Translations under genes and position numbers: made by a program | The notes under the pieces: generated by a model | Seen by the model: the letters and a program-made list of their open reading frames with translations, nothing else | Told to the model about the DNA's origin: nothing | The model's database searches: none | In this document: in pieces, positions 13,101-25,399 of the stretch | How the letters are laid out: each line of letters starts with the position of its first letter | How positions within the stretch are numbered: position 1 is the stretch's first letter | From: Beta vulgaris subsp. vulgaris | Lineage: Eukaryota > Streptophyta > Magnoliopsida > Caryophyllales > Amaranthaceae | Length of the DNA: 64,000 nucleotides | NCBI RefSeq assembly: GCF_026745355.1 | Contig: NC_079210.1 | Coordinates: 2,844,636-2,908,635 of the forward strand | Reading direction: 5' to 3'

Positions 13101-16100
13101 GTGACATAAACAACTTTTAAGCTGCCTACATCTTCAGGAAGCAAACATATGAGGACAGATGACCCAAACGATAGTCTAATTACTACCATTTCTGAAGATG
13201 GTGTCATTGCAAAGTCAATCAGGCCAGCACTTGTTGTTAGTAGTACAAGCTGGTGAGCTGAATCTGCAACTTTTATTTTATTTTATTTGGATGATGTGCT
13301 GTGCTACAACTGTCATATACGTTTTTCTCTTTGTTTGCTGCGTGCGGTTGGTAGAGATTACATTTCTTATATGGACTACTATACAAAAAATTGGCAATAG
13401 AGTAACCATTCGTCTGTTTTCTCCAAAGTGAATAATCTCCTGGGACTGCCGGAGATTTTGATGATTTTCATGGATATTTCTTGAACTTTATGTCCTGGTC
13501 TGCTGTGAGTTTCATCAGAGCTTTTGATAATGGAGCTCCTTAATAGTGGGAATGGTGGCGAAGCTTTGAATTTGAACATAGTCCTGCCCCCAAAAGGGGG
13601 GGGGGGTAATTTTTCAAGGAACCTGAAGCTCAGCAATTCAAAAAACCTGATATTTTCAACTATTTCAAAGTAGAACCTTTTAATAATTGTGTTTTTGAGG
13701 TAAAACGAGAGACTATCATCATTATAATAGTTTGGATAAAGTGTAGCAATGAAGTCAAAAATCCAAGATGAGCCTCCATCATGCCACACCTCATCGGTTC
13801 GGTAGCTATTGCACATTCAAGCAACATAATGACTATGGAATTACGTTCATGAAAGCAACAAGCAGAAGAAACAGAACCAAAAGAAGATAGCATAGCTAAA
13901 AATCGTCAGTCAACAGTCGAACTTAACCTCCTCAGTCCTCGCTGAGCGTAGCCTACTAGAGCATGGACAATGGCTTGAGCATCACCCTGAAAAACTACAA
14001 CATCACACCCTCTCTCTACCAGCCATTTTGCCGTCCACCTAGCTTCGGTTGCCTTTGTAAAAAGCTTAGAAAAGCTTGCCATGTCATCTTAATATAAACT
14101 TCTTGTCTTTCACGTGAAAAGCTTAGAAAGTCCATGCCACCGTTCTGTGAAATTGGGTGCATCTTCACACAAATATTCAGCACCAACACTCTCCCACAGA
14201 TCCCTTGCCTAGTAGCAGTTACGTAGAACATGATCCTCAGACAAATCCTCTTTAAAGATCACATCTGGAGACATAATATTTTCTAGATACTTATTTTTTG
14301 GTGAGGACAAGGAATGGAGTCAAAATCAGGATATACACGAGACTCGAGAGTGATTATTAAAGATGAAAAGGATACAAATCCCATTTGCATTCATTGTAAT
14401 ATTTCTTATATTCGACTTCTAACATAGTTGGAGCTTATTTAAGTTAAAAATATAATCATACACTGGTGCAGGTGTCTAGGCATGTAAACATGGGGCCACA
14501 TCTTAAGATTGGATATGGGTGTGGGGGGAAAACACTCATGAAACATATATCCAATCTTAAAAAGTCTTTTGTATGTGCTTACTGCATTACAAATACATGC
14601 ATATATTCGTGGTTGTCATGTTGGATAGTTCTTTATTAGTTTGTAGTGATCTTCATCCCAACATTGGACACTAGTGTTTAGATTCCTGCCAAAGGTTCTA
14701 GATCTCACTTTATATCTGCTTTAATGAAGTTTTCCTTGAGTTACCTGATCGACATATTTTACTGCTTGAAAGTTATTACTTTTTGAGATTGTGTTTCACG
14801 TTAGTTGCAGTAGTTTTGTAAGTGGTCTTGAGATGTGTTTGACAAACAACAATGTGCCATTATGATCTTAGAGGTTATCACAGGGGATGCTGAAATTCAA
14901 GCTGTAGGCTTTATTTTGGCTGTTAGCATTTTTATTTGGCAGTTATCAGATGAATAGCAGGGTAAAATACCCACTTCGTAGAAGTTTTTATTGGTAAACT
15001 AATTGTCAACAGTTAGTAGTTTGAACATGTATAATCACATATAAGGGTGTGGAATAATTCTTAATGGTCAAATGCTCTAGTAATATATTTGATTCTAGTA
15101 GATCAATGTTATAAAATAGGAGATTATTAATATTGTCTACTCTACCTCCTCCTATTACTATTATTATAATTACAATTATTGTGATGTTATTTTATTGGTG
15201 GTGTCATAATTATTTATTATTCATATCAATTTTCAATACTTATAGTATTAATAGTTGCTTTTAATATTTGCTATATTGTTTAGTAGGGGTAAATTTATTT
15301 TCTTACAATGCAAAATGTTGTTTTCGATCGCATGCTGCAGATTGGCATTTTAGGTTCAAAATGCTGATCCAACAATCCACTATATGCTATTCACCAAAGT
15401 TCTAAAAGAGATAGCTGAAACCTTTAAATGCTATATATCGAAAAACACCCCCTTAGTTTGAGAATGATCAACTTATAACTTTACTGTTAGGACACCAGAT
15501 GAAGATTTTGGTATCCTTTTGGAGGCGGCAGTCATGTATGACAGACGTGTGGCAGCAATCTTAAATGAGGATGATTCTGTCAAGGAAGAGGTCCTTTGGG
15601 ATGAAATGAACAATGGGAAACAGAACATATATCCTAGGTTGTTATTTGTAATAACAGGTGCTTGTTGTCTACACATATTTATGTTTTTTAATCTATTGCT
15701 TAAGATGCTAGCAAGGAAACTGGAATTTTGATAATCTTTAGATTGCAGGAAAAGGCCCTGAAAAAGAAAAATATGAACAAAAAATTAAGAACTTACATCT
15801 CAAGCGTGTGGCTTTCCGAACAATGTGGCTGTCAGCTGAAGATTATCCCTCCCTTCTTGGTAATATTGCTGGTTTCCGTTGAATGATCTTCCTCACTTCT
15901 GTTTATCTATTTATTTTCTTAGAAAAGGTGAAGGTGGAGGTTTTTTATTATTTGTGGTTGTTTACAGGGTCAGCTGACCTGGGGGTTTGTCTGCATACTT
16001 CCTCATCTGGATTGGATCTTCCAATGAAGGTATTAGGTGGTGATAATATTAAATTCGTGCATATGATGAACCAAATGTTCTTTTACTATTATTTTATTTT

Positions 16101-19100
16101 CCGTAGTTATAGAGATATGTCATATGAAACAAGAATGTGTGTCCGCTTTAGAATTTTTGATTAATAATATGTTTCATGATTTCGAGTGCCAGGTTGTTGA
16201 CATGTTTGGTTGTGGCTTACCAGTTTGTGCTGCATCTTACTCATGGTAAACTCTTCAGTTCTTCTCATTTGGTGTTTCAACAAGATATGCTCCATCATTT
16301 TTTTTTAGCAAAAATAAGTGGGGTACCTTAAGGTTTGTTATGCTTTAGTAAGGTGCTTCAACTTTGACTACATACTTTTAGATAGCTGAACTTGAATATA
16401 TATATTCATTAAGGTCCATTTTGCACTAGCAGAGACCTATTATTGCCATTGGAAGCTCATATGATGCCGACTTCCTTGAATGTACTTGTTTCCTGGTGAT
16501 GTTTTTGTTAGTAAAAAATATGAGAAGTTGCTGGAGTTGGGAGATATACTTTATTAGGGTAAAAAATGGTCATTAGTTGAACACGTTGAGATGTTAATTA
16601 CCTGACAAAAAACATGCCATGGATGGGACAGGGTGTATATTATATAATTCAGGGTTCCTCCAACTTCAAGTGTAAAGTCAATATAGAGTCTACCTCAGTG
16701 ACAGTAGACCAAACTTCAGGGTACCTCAATGAAAATATCTCCTTTTGTATTTTTTCCCCCATATTTTATGCTCTTAATTATGATTTAATTATGGAGCATC
16801 ATGATTTTCGAAACGCTTTGATTATGTCCATTTCTTAATTTTGAGAGTTTAATTGGGTGATTTTTTTTATGTATATATAGTATTGAGGAGCTTGTCAAAG
16901 TTGAAAGGAATGGTCTTCTTTTCTCATCCTCTTCAGAACTTGCAGATCAGCTCTTGGTAAGGCCTCTTGAATTTTAAAATTTGTTCATGTTTTGGCTATT
17001 GGATAGTTTCTATAGGGTTTTTTTTTTTGTGTTTGATAGACATGTATTGCTTGTCTCATTGATTGGATCTGGGCTATTTGAATTTTTGCAATATTGGAAT
17101 GTCTTCTTTTCTTTTTTATTAGGTTCTGGGATATAGCCTCGTGATATCTCATAATCACCTGGTTTGCTCTGTTAATTAAACTACAAATTGAAACCTCTGT
17201 TGCTATTATCTTTATTTCATGCACTCCTTAAGATTTTCCTGTTCCCCTCAATCAAGGGCAGACTCCTCACAGGATTCTCAATTCTGGTTATATATAACGC
17301 ATATTAGAGCATATCCCATGACATTTGTAACAAGATTTTGGAACCTAGCAACTCTGAAGCTTCTCTGCTTCAGAAGTGAAGGGCACTATGGAATGCCTTC
17401 AGCAGAGAATAAGCCACATTCAAGTGGCTAGAATTCCTCGAATTTGCTGTTTTGTGGCCCAGATACCAGTAGAATTGCGTCAAGATGATGTATTTATTTC
17501 AACTCTGTCTGATTTCGACTTCCAATCTTTTCTGAGCAATTCAGACCGCTGACTCTCTTTAGTAAAAACATGAAAGCTATTCTGTATGGTTTTTAGGAAC
17601 GCCACAAATATCTTTAGAATAAGCTGTGTCTTTGTAATAGATCCTGGCTGAAAAAGCTGCAAAAAGACATAGCTGTATATATCAAAGTTCAGCTAGAGTA
17701 AATTGGTAAAATGAGTATTCTTTGTCAAAGTTCAGCCAGATTTTTGAGAAAGTTTGTCACTGAGTTAGAGTGCTCTTTTGTAATGTAGAGAAATAGAGTT
17801 CAGGATTATATATGCTTTATGTTTTTAGTTAATGGGCTCTTCATTAGGATCTTGGGTACTACAACTCTACAAGTGGTTTGATGCACAGGATCCCTGTATT
17901 TGATTCTTTTCTTTGTAGTGGTGGACAATCTTTTGAGTTATCTCTTAGGTTAAGATGTTGATTGCATTTAGGGTTTTAGGGTTGGGATGGAACTTGGGGA
18001 AGGTTTCCTTTTCTCGATTGTTTATGATTATCCTATAATATATCTGGTCTCTCCTTCAGGTATGGGGTCAAATTGAGGTTGGCCTAAGGGCCGGCTTATG
18101 GAAGCCCATCGCTACTAGGATCAATATGGTTTCTTCCTTCTGATGTGTTTGCATCTTTCTCTGATTTATCTGTTTTTGCGATCAGCTGCATGCACCTTTC
18201 ATTTGAGTGCTATTACTGCTTTTAAGATCTTTCCAATACATGATGGTATCCCTCAAAAGTTGTTGCTTTCTTCTGAAACTGTAGGCAGCAATTTTTGGTC
18301 ACAGTCAAATATACTATTAAACTTTCTATACATACCGAGTGATGGATCAAAAAGTTGATGAATCTAAATATCTAGTTGCTGCATATTACTGCCTAGACAA
18401 TAAGACAAAAATTATCTCAAGTATATATAACCTACCACATATTTTAGTTTAATATTTAATAATGGAATCTGTTACTTTCAGGAATATTGACACTGATTTT
18501 GGCATGTAATTAGGCTTGTATGCCCCAAAGTTACTGTTAATTTCTGCTATTTAAGTTCTCATCGTACCGCCTACCAGCAGGCTACAACCTTGCCTATATC
18601 TCTGTATTGTGGATGTTTTTGTCATCTTATATGATTATATGTCTGGTTTCCTGCTTAGAATTGACTCATTTATATTAGAAATCTAATCTATTTACTTGAT
18701 GTAGATGCTTTTCAAGGGTTTCCCTAATGCATGCAATGTGCTCGCATCACTGAGAAATGGCACACTAGAAGAAAGGTCTTCAGCTGCTTGGGCTACTGAG
18801 TGGGAGGAGCATGCCAAACCATTAGTATTAGAGGCATGTATTTTTTTTCTCTGGTTCACCCATATATTAGCTCCATTATGGTTTTCCTTCTTTCTAAGCA
18901 GTGCGCTAACTTATGGGCAAATCTAAAAGGTGTCAAATATTTTAGATTGCATTCTTGAAGGAAAGTTTGGAATGTGTTTAGTATTGATGTTTGATGTACC
19001 TTTTCTTTTTAACTTGGTATGACTACCTAATGTTCAATTAGTTGTGTTTTATTTTATTTTCGTCTTTGGAAAATTTGTTAGAATAGACCTTTTATATACC

Positions 19101-19692
19101 ACTTTTCGGGAGAAACAACCTTTTATCAGTTTTCTCCCAACTTAGCACCTTAGATTTTTTTTTTTTGCGAGAAACAACTTTACCCTATTTTCCGACGTTG
19201 ACCCACCGGTTTCCAGTGTTGACCCACTTAAATCTCCCCATGTGCTAAAAACGTGCATTGGGCTTTTACACTCTTTTGTAGTGAAAAATGGAAAGGAAAA
19301 GAAAAAACCTGATGCACATGCGGCATCGATAGAAAAAGTGGTTGATAAAAAACCTGAAAATTGGTGGGTCAATACCGGAAAAATGTGGGCCAATGCCTGA
19401 AAATAAGGTAAAGTTGTATCTCGCAAAAATTTAGGGTCCTAAGTTGCCAAATCTTACAAAAAGTGGTATATAAAAGGGAATCTTTTGACAAATTATCCTT
19501 TTTTTCGTGTAACCTTCTGTCATCTACTCGGAGTTGATGTGACTGTCATCTTTGTTCCTGCATCTTTTCTGTCATTACATTGATAATTTCATGATCTGTT
19601 TAGCATTGTCCCTGCAATTCTTTTGATGCTAATGGCCTAATGTATATCGTAATTTCTATTAATTGCAGGTTATATCTCGGAATTCTAGTTGA
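7116..19692 (+). CDS. TUN: ALG1/TURAN-type chitobiosyldiphosphodolichol beta-mannosyltransferase
   Basis: This GT33 enzyme adds the first beta-1,4-mannose from GDP-mannose to GlcNAc2-PP-dolichol on the cytosolic ER face. In Arabidopsis the homologue is TURAN, linked to pollen-tube work. There are sixteen exons: 7116-7208, 7952-7985, 10166-10221, 10303-10443, 12432-12580, 12667-12756, 12848-12914, 13001-13064, 13138-13252, 15491-15657, 15749-15859, 15968-16029, 16193-16245, 16881-16956, 18705-18833 and 19669-19692. They total 476 codons plus stop. Landmarks: N-terminal [21 protein letters not shown]; a hydrophobic stretch [20 protein letters not shown] (about 70-90); [12 protein letters not shown] (about 131-142); [12 protein letters not shown] (about 323-334); and the family signature [19 protein letters not shown] (about 375-393). 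The last intron starts with GC, not GT. Large introns carry MITEs, LINE debris and an LTR-like insertion. Confidence 0.93.
9162..9408. mobile_element. Degraded Stowaway-type MITE
   Basis: A 247-bp element with ends CTACATCC / GGAGGAAG at TA sites (9160-9161, 9409-9410), in intron 2 of the TURAN-like gene. The inner sequence resembles the copies at 20783 and 1470 (for example AATATCTCTAATT and a run ending TATAACGAGTCGAG). Confidence 0.7.
10678..11383. mobile_element. Candidate solo LTR or non-autonomous LTR element
   Basis: Inside intron 4 of the TURAN-like gene, a stretch begins TGTTAGGAATACG and ends around CCTAAACA. It contains the AATGTGGAAACCC block and an abruptly GC-rich segment (11028-11230) within AT-rich DNA. 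I found no matching target duplication, so the ends are uncertain. The open frames in the GC-rich part overlap on both strands and resemble no protein I know. Confidence 0.4.
11796..11886. mobile_element. Short Stowaway-type MITE
   Basis: A 91-bp element with ends CTCCCTCCATTT and AACAAAGGGAG at TA sites (11794-11795 and 11887-11888). The inner part is also nearly palindromic around TTCTTCC/GGAAGAA. It lies in intron 4 of the TURAN-like gene. Confidence 0.85.
13715..14290 (-). pseudogene. LINE fragment (zf-RVT end plus RNase H), antisense in an intron
   Basis: Read on the minus strand from 14270 down: a [11 protein letters not shown] segment like the HxxxxC of the zf-RVT zinc-binding region, then [13 protein letters not shown]. 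Next comes the start of an RNase H-like domain ([15 protein letters not shown], then [15 protein letters not shown], about 13960-14060), and lastly ACCFHERNS and [15 protein letters not shown] (about 13745-13860), which fit the C-terminal part of plant LINE RNase H. The frame breaks several times. It lies in intron 9 of the TURAN-like gene. Confidence 0.65.
14503..14560. repeat. 14-bp inverted repeat
   Basis: TTAAGATTGGATAT at 14503-14516 is repeated as its exact reverse complement at 14547-14560, with a 30-nt G-rich spacer. It is within intron 9 of the TURAN-like gene and no role is apparent. Confidence 0.8.
19068..19498. mobile_element. MULE-like MITE with long TIRs
   Basis: A 431-bp insertion in the last (GC-AG) intron of the TURAN-like gene. 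The two ends are inverted copies over at least 130 bp, starting GGAAAATTTGTTA / GGATAATTTGTCA and sharing TTTTATATACCACTTTT, a GCGAGA(A/T)ACAACTTTACC block and GACCCACC. The style resembles the element at 499-1377. No clean 9-bp duplication is left. Confidence 0.65.
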
Positions 19693-20323
19693 TCTTCATA
19701 TTCTCTGATTTGGCCTGGTAGTTATCTGTGTCTAATCATACAATGGTATTCTTGCTAGCAGGCTACATTTTTTTTTCTCTTAATGGATTTGTACAAACAA
19801 AGTTGCAATAGTTACCAATCATGACCATCGTATGAAAGGTTAATCATCTATTATGCTGTAAAAATAGTATTATTGCTTTAAAGCAGTTTTGTATCCCCTT
19901 CAGATGACACCAAATTTTGATGAGACTTTTGGTTTAGTAAAGCTTCTAACCAACATGCTTGTTCTCGTGCGGGCTCGCATTTCTTACGTTTATGCTTGAT
20001 TTTTGTGATACTTGCACACGATTATGTATATATGTAAATAACATCTCAGCTAGGTTAAGAAATTACACAAGAAATGTGCAGCCTCAAGAGAGACAATATA
20101 CAGAAAATTTGGGTGTCTAAAACCCAACAAAGACTTGATCTTTGATCACAAAATTAGTCAAATCAGAAAGTGGAATGAACAATAAATTGAGAATGGACAA
20201 GGAGGGAAAGAAATGTGATCATTAAGGTATGAAGGGTCAGTGCAAAAACAAGTGCTACAAGATCATTAGGTATCATAAGTTCAAATAAGGAGATGAACCA
20301 AGAGATAAAGGAGTAATGAAATA
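19693..20323. other. 3' flank of the TURAN-like gene
   Basis: 3' UTR and intergenic AT-rich DNA. No coding region or recognisable repeat was seen. Confidence 0.5.
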
Positions 20324-20565
20324 CTCCCTTCGTTTTTTTTTTTTATTTACACACTTTCCTTTATAGTCCGTTTATTTTTAATCTACACATTGTTACTTTT
20401 TCTATATTTGGTAACATATCACATCTACATTCTCCTCTTTTTCCACCCATGTCATTCACTTTTTAATTTTTTAACCCACTCTTTTGTTTCTCTCTTATAC
20501 TTTTGTATTTCCTCCTTGGTTCTCCCCCAAAGTGAAGCAAGCAAATTAATATGAAATGGAGGGAG
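20324..20565. mobile_element. Stowaway-type MITE
   Basis: A 242-bp element with ends CTCCCTTCGTTT and AAATGGAGGGAG at TA sites (20322-20323 and 20566-20567). It is in intergenic DNA and has no coding capacity. Confidence 0.85.
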
Positions 20566-20782
20566 TATGTTGCAACTGTTGGGCAACAAAATGAAGAGTC
20601 ACACCAGCAGGCTCCATTTGACGATCTGATCAATAAAGGGGTATGAAGGATAACAATTGTGCAACAGGTAATGAGAATGATAACAAGGTGGAAGTAGTCA
20701 CTCAAGTAACTTTGAAACTATCAATTATGACTCAAATGTTACATTTAAGAATGAAATGTTTGACTCATAATCTCGGATAATA

Positions 20783-21039
20783 CTACCTCCGTCCTTTATT
20801 AGTTTACCCGTTGACTTTTCACATTTATCGATGTAAAACTTTGAGTAATAATATCTCTAATTATGTATTTGTAAAAATTATAAAAATTTGATATTCAGAA
20901 ACTACATATTGAGACGAATCAAACGATATCCCACGTGATTATATTTTTCCTTATATGTAAAGCACAAATGATGGTCAAAGTAACAATGATGAATAGTGTT
21001 ATAAGTCAAAGTGGGTAAACTAATAAAGGATAGAGGAAG
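20783..21039. mobile_element. Stowaway-type MITE
   Basis: A 257-bp element with ends CTACCTCCGTCCTTTATTAG / CTAATAAAGGATAGAGGAAG at TA sites (20781-20782 and 21040-21041). The TIRs match over about 20 bp. Confidence 0.88.
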
Positions 21040-21560
21040 TAGATTCTAGAGACTCAGATCATATGGCAAGCAATGAAAATTTGTTCATAGAGTTGAAGCA
21101 ATTGAAGGAGCCTATATGTATGGGACTTCCAGATGGAAGTACTAATACGAAAGAGTGGAAGGGTGGAAATATTTCCTAAAAAATAAGACTAATGAATGTC
21201 TTATTTCTTCCTGAATTTTAGCATAAATTGTTATCTCCAAGCAGGCTTATATAGCATAACAATCTCAAGATTATGTTTGATAAACAGGAGTGTGTTTTTT
21301 AGGACCCTACCAGTAAGCAAGTATACTAACTATAATCTGTAAGCCCTAATAAGATTAGACTTGTTGCTAATTGTATTTAATTTTTATTAGGTCATACACA
21401 TTAAGTAATTAAACAAGACAAGGAGAGTAACCAAAGTGGTTACTCACCTTAGAAAATTTCGGTCACGTGGATAAGAAAAGGTAATATCTTCTGACAATAT
21501 TACATACATAGGTGATCATCTTTTAAACTTTAAACCTACTTGACGTGGTCTATATATATA
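21040..21560. other. Intergenic AT-rich stretch
   Basis: No gene or delimited repeat was recognised between the MITE and the Helitron. Confidence 0.45.
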
Positions 21561-22082
21561 CTAGCTTTCATATGCACGCGATGCGTGCGTTAATTTTAAA
21601 ATTTGTTATTCTATTAGATACTCCATTCGTATTTTATTTATGATTAAACTTAAATGTGAAAAATTCAACAGTTAGATGAATTTAGATATATTAATTCGCT
21701 AATGTAAAAAAATAAAAAGGTTGTGAGTGATTGTTAACATTAATTTTTTGTGAATGAATATTGAACAGAAAGAACAAAAATAATGAGTTGGTTTAACTGG
21801 ATTAAAGACTATCAAAGGTAGTGAACGTTCAGACTTTTCATGTGCACTTTATGTATGCAGCCATCTTTTTTTATAAGGTATAAATATTTTGTCCATTTAA
21901 TTTTTGATTGAAGTATTTGATGCATATATCATTTTAAACTTGTTTTAAATGGCAAGTTGGAATGAGAATTTTTAAATGATTTGCTTTTGTAATTTTTTTC
22001 ATTCCATTAATTAGATCATTAAGGGTATTTTAGTCACTTCAAAAAAGGACACCACACCTCCTCCCTTGGCTTATATAATAGA
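21561..22082 (-). mobile_element. Non-autonomous Helitron, both ends visible
   Basis: On the minus strand the element starts TCTATTATATAAG at 22082. It ends with the hairpin GCACGC-ATC-GCGTGC (21588-21574), a 9-nt spacer and CTAG (21564-21561). The flanking bases are A before TC and T after CTAG, the A|T target of Helitrons. No target duplication and no TIR are expected. At 522 bp it has no Rep/helicase frame. Confidence 0.78.
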
Positions 22083-22086
22083 TATA

Positions 22087-22140
<54 letters not shown>

Positions 22141-22142
22141 TA
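22083..22142 (+). repeat. Compound (TA)n(GA)n microsatellite
   Basis: TA repeats run to about 22128 and GA repeats to 22140, immediately beside the 5' end of the Helitron. Confidence 0.9.
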
Positions 22143-22639
22143 GTTCTCCCTATTATTCGAGCAAGCACTCTCTAGGATCTTATTCGTGCTTAGTCGGTCG
22201 AGTAGAGGAATTACACTTGAAATTCTTGATTTTCATATTGGATGTTGAAGCACTTGAAAAGCTAGTGAAAATTGTGCTTCAGAGGTATGATTTATCCGCT
22301 ACTGATTCATATTAATCTATGCATGAGATCTTGGGTATTTGATGTTAGAAAATTGTTTTTATGAAATTCCTTATTGCATCAAAGTTTCCGCGGATTGGTC
22401 ATTGATAGTAGGGACTCCTAAGTCTCAAGTATCTGAGTGAGAAAGAGGGAGTGGAAGGGTGGTAAGCCCTTTCATCATCTTCCACCCACATCATCAGGGA
22501 GTTTGGGGAGGAGGGGGGGGGGATTTGGGATAGGTTGTATTTAGGTTCTCTGTGAGAGGGTGTTAATGTAATTTATCTTACCATTTTTTTTAAAAAGAAG
22601 TCTCAAGTATTTGCCAAATTCAGAAGTTGAATCCATCCT
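22143..22639. other. Intergenic, possible LTR-like remnant
   Basis: The stretch contains no gene. Sequence such as ATTCTTGATTTTCATATTGG and a G-run at 22514-22522 is present, but nothing can be assigned. Confidence 0.35.
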
Positions 22640-23192
22640 TAATTCATTGCGAATAGCATATCAAAAATTAAAGTGAGTATTATCTGTAAAATAAACTCGA
22701 GACTTATTAAAGACCTTACTTGTCGAAGCTTGATGAAACTTGTCCAAACAACTCTTTAGAACTTGGGTTTGGATAACAATAGCTTCATAAAATAGAGTAA
22801 GTCATTCACAAAAGCTAAGTGAGAAATATTAGGCTCATTCTTGGTAGCACCAACTGGATGTCAACTTCCCAAACTCACTTCATGCTTAATAAGATGCGCC
22901 AAACACTACATACATATCACATATAAAATGAGGAGATAAAGGATCTCCTTGACGGATGCCTCGACTAAGAGATATTGGTTAGCAGACTTCTCATCCCATA
23001 AAATCTGCAGTAACCAACGTAATATAATTCATTACTAGATTAATAATCATTTAAGTAAGACGAAGTTCAAGTAGAGAATATCTAACAAAACTCCATCTCA
23101 AACAATGATAAGCTTTTTCGAAGGCCAATTTAACCGCCACATAACCCACTTTTATAAGACCGCCTTTCGTAAGTAGGGCTTGCTCAACACTC
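22640..23192 (-). pseudogene. LINE reverse-transcriptase fragment
   Basis: Read on the minus strand: GYVAVKLAFEKAYHCLRWSF (about 23150-23090) matches the L1-type RT motif around K-D-x-x-KAYD-x-x-W, with the catalytic Asp replaced by Ala. SRGIRQGDP (about 22970-22940) is the RGLRQGDP motif. HLAFVNDLLYF (about 22830-22800) is motif C with FADD changed to FVND. Stops and frameshifts are frequent, so it is a dead copy. A hAT-like element abuts its 5' side. Confidence 0.75.
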
Positions 23193-23199
23193 TTGTAAT

Positions 23200-23591
23200 T
23201 AGACCTGGGCATGGGCCGAGCTTGTTCACGGGATTGGGGCAATGGCAGGTCGGGTCAGGCCCGTGAGTGGCGGACCGTACTATGCCTGAAAATTTCAGAT
23301 TTTTTCCATGGTCCGGCCCAGACTCGTAGTCATGTAGACCAAACTCGTGCCTCCTGTGAGTCTGACCCGTGTTTTATGTTGTTTTTTTGGATTCTTTACA
23401 GTTTTAAACTAAAAACCAAAAAAAAGGGGCATTCGCTCGCGAGCTATATAGGCGAGCTCGTGCCGGTCAAGCTTGAAATAAAATTATTAACAATAGCATG
23501 TGCACAACCCACGTAATAGACAATGGGTCGATCTAGGTCTGAAGCGGGCTCGAGCAAGGCCGCATGCTGGCACGATCCATGCCCACCTCTA
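23200..23591. mobile_element. hAT-like non-autonomous element
   Basis: Its ends are inverted: TAGACCTGGGCATGG at the left, and CCATGCCCACCTCTA at the right (reverse complement TAGAGGTGGGCATGG). The interior is rich in GGGC/GCCC. The flank at 23192-23199 (CTTGTAAT) recurs with one mismatch at 23595-23602, three bases beyond the right TIR, which fits an 8-bp duplication. No transposase is present. Confidence 0.62.
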
Positions 23592-25399
23592 CGAGTTGTA
23601 ATTCATATGTGAAGAAAATTGCCACACGTGGTTATTGTGGGAGCATGGGGAAAAAGAAAGTTGGACGGAATAATCAATCAATCAATCAAATAAAAAATCA
23701 ACAAGATCAAGGCAAAAACAATTGGTTCATATTAAGACGTCAAATGTGGGATACTTTTCAAGAGAAGACTCCAATTGACGAAACTCTCATCAAACTACAA
23801 CTTCTTCAACTTTTTTTAACCGCTGCATAAGTAACACCATCATCAAAAAACCAACTAACCCCCGCAAAAACCCATCTACCCATCTCTTTCTTCTTCAATT
23901 AATCACTCAAATACTGCTACTTACTCTGCTTCTTCTCGTTGGTTTGTACTCTTTTCTGCTCATTTCCCATCTTTATTTATGTATGTTTATCCAGTAATTT
24001 TAACTAATTATTCACCTGTGTTACTGGGTTTATCTTAGATTTCATGAAATTTCCAAGCTTTTAACTGGGTTCATTGATAAATTTTAGTTTCGTTGTGATG
24101 TTATATGAAATAGTGAAATGGGTAATATTTTTTTAGTGATTTCTTCGTTAGTTCATCTTGGTTAAATTTTGATTTTTAGTGTTCCATTGTGAAATGGGTA
24201 TTTACAGTTTTGGTTCTTGAATCATTATAATATCTTTGAATCTTTGATTAGATAAAGAGGCTGAGGTTTTTTTTTAATTATTGAGATAACTTTTTGTATA
24301 AGTTCTGGCCTTTTTAGGTTGGTTAGCAATTAAGTGTTGTATTTTAATCTCTATCTTTATCTATGTAATCCCACCTACTTTTCAGGTTACCCTTTTGTTT
24401 TTGCGTTTGAGAGATTGCTTTCACATAATCACATGTGCCTTTCTGAGATGGTTTTTTTTTTTCCTTTTGCTTTCTTATTAGATAGTCATTACTAGGCACT
24501 TTCCTGTGAATCTGAAAATGGAACTTTTTTTATTGTAAATTTATTTTTCAATATGATTGCTAAAATCTGAAATCGGGTATTTTTTTAATAAGAAATGATG
24601 ATGTTAAATTTGTAGGGATCTTTGTTTAATTAGCATTTCGCGCGTATGGAACTGGTGTCTTTGATTGAGATAATTAATGTTGTCTTACACAGTTACATAG
24701 AACAATTCAGAACTGCTAGTCTGGCCTGTTATAGTTTTGTGGAGAGCGATTAGTTTGTGAACTGATGTTACGAGTAAAATTTGACACCCTTCCGGTGTGA
24801 ATGCTATTTCACCAGAGTTTATGCGAGACTTGGCACTGTCATGGTGCCAACTCTTTGTAGTTCACTATTTGATTGCAAGGCAGGAGGTAGCTGCAGTGGC
24901 TTATATTGTGACATAGTTGTCTTTGTTCATTGCAAAAATGATTTTATACCTGGTGTTTTTCGGTTGTTAGTTTGTGAAAGCATAATGCAAATGGAGTTAA
25001 CATGACAAAGGAAAAAAGATAACTTAAAACTATATTTTGGGGATTCGTTCTGGGACTTTGAAACCCCTACTAGACTACTACAGTGACCATTTGGCAGAGG
25101 ATAGCACAATATATTATGTAGGAAAAGCATAAGAGGTATCTGTGGATGGATACACATTATCATGGACATTGGGATTAAACTTTTCTCACAACTTTACTTA
25201 TTTATCTTCATTTATCATAATCTATGAAACAAGGGCTTAAGGTTTTCTGTAATAGCGCTTAAGGTTTTCTGTAATGGGCTGAGAAGTATCAGAGTTTGAA
25301 CTACCTTTTTCCATTTATGAATTCAAATCATTTATCTGAAGAACAATCAGATTCATTGGTTATTGTTTCTAAACTTGATTTAATCGATCTCCACAGAAA

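Noticed and set aside
23211..23516. 101-codon frame with CSRDWGNGRS
   Set aside because: Lies fully inside the hAT-like GGGC-rich element; no protein family.
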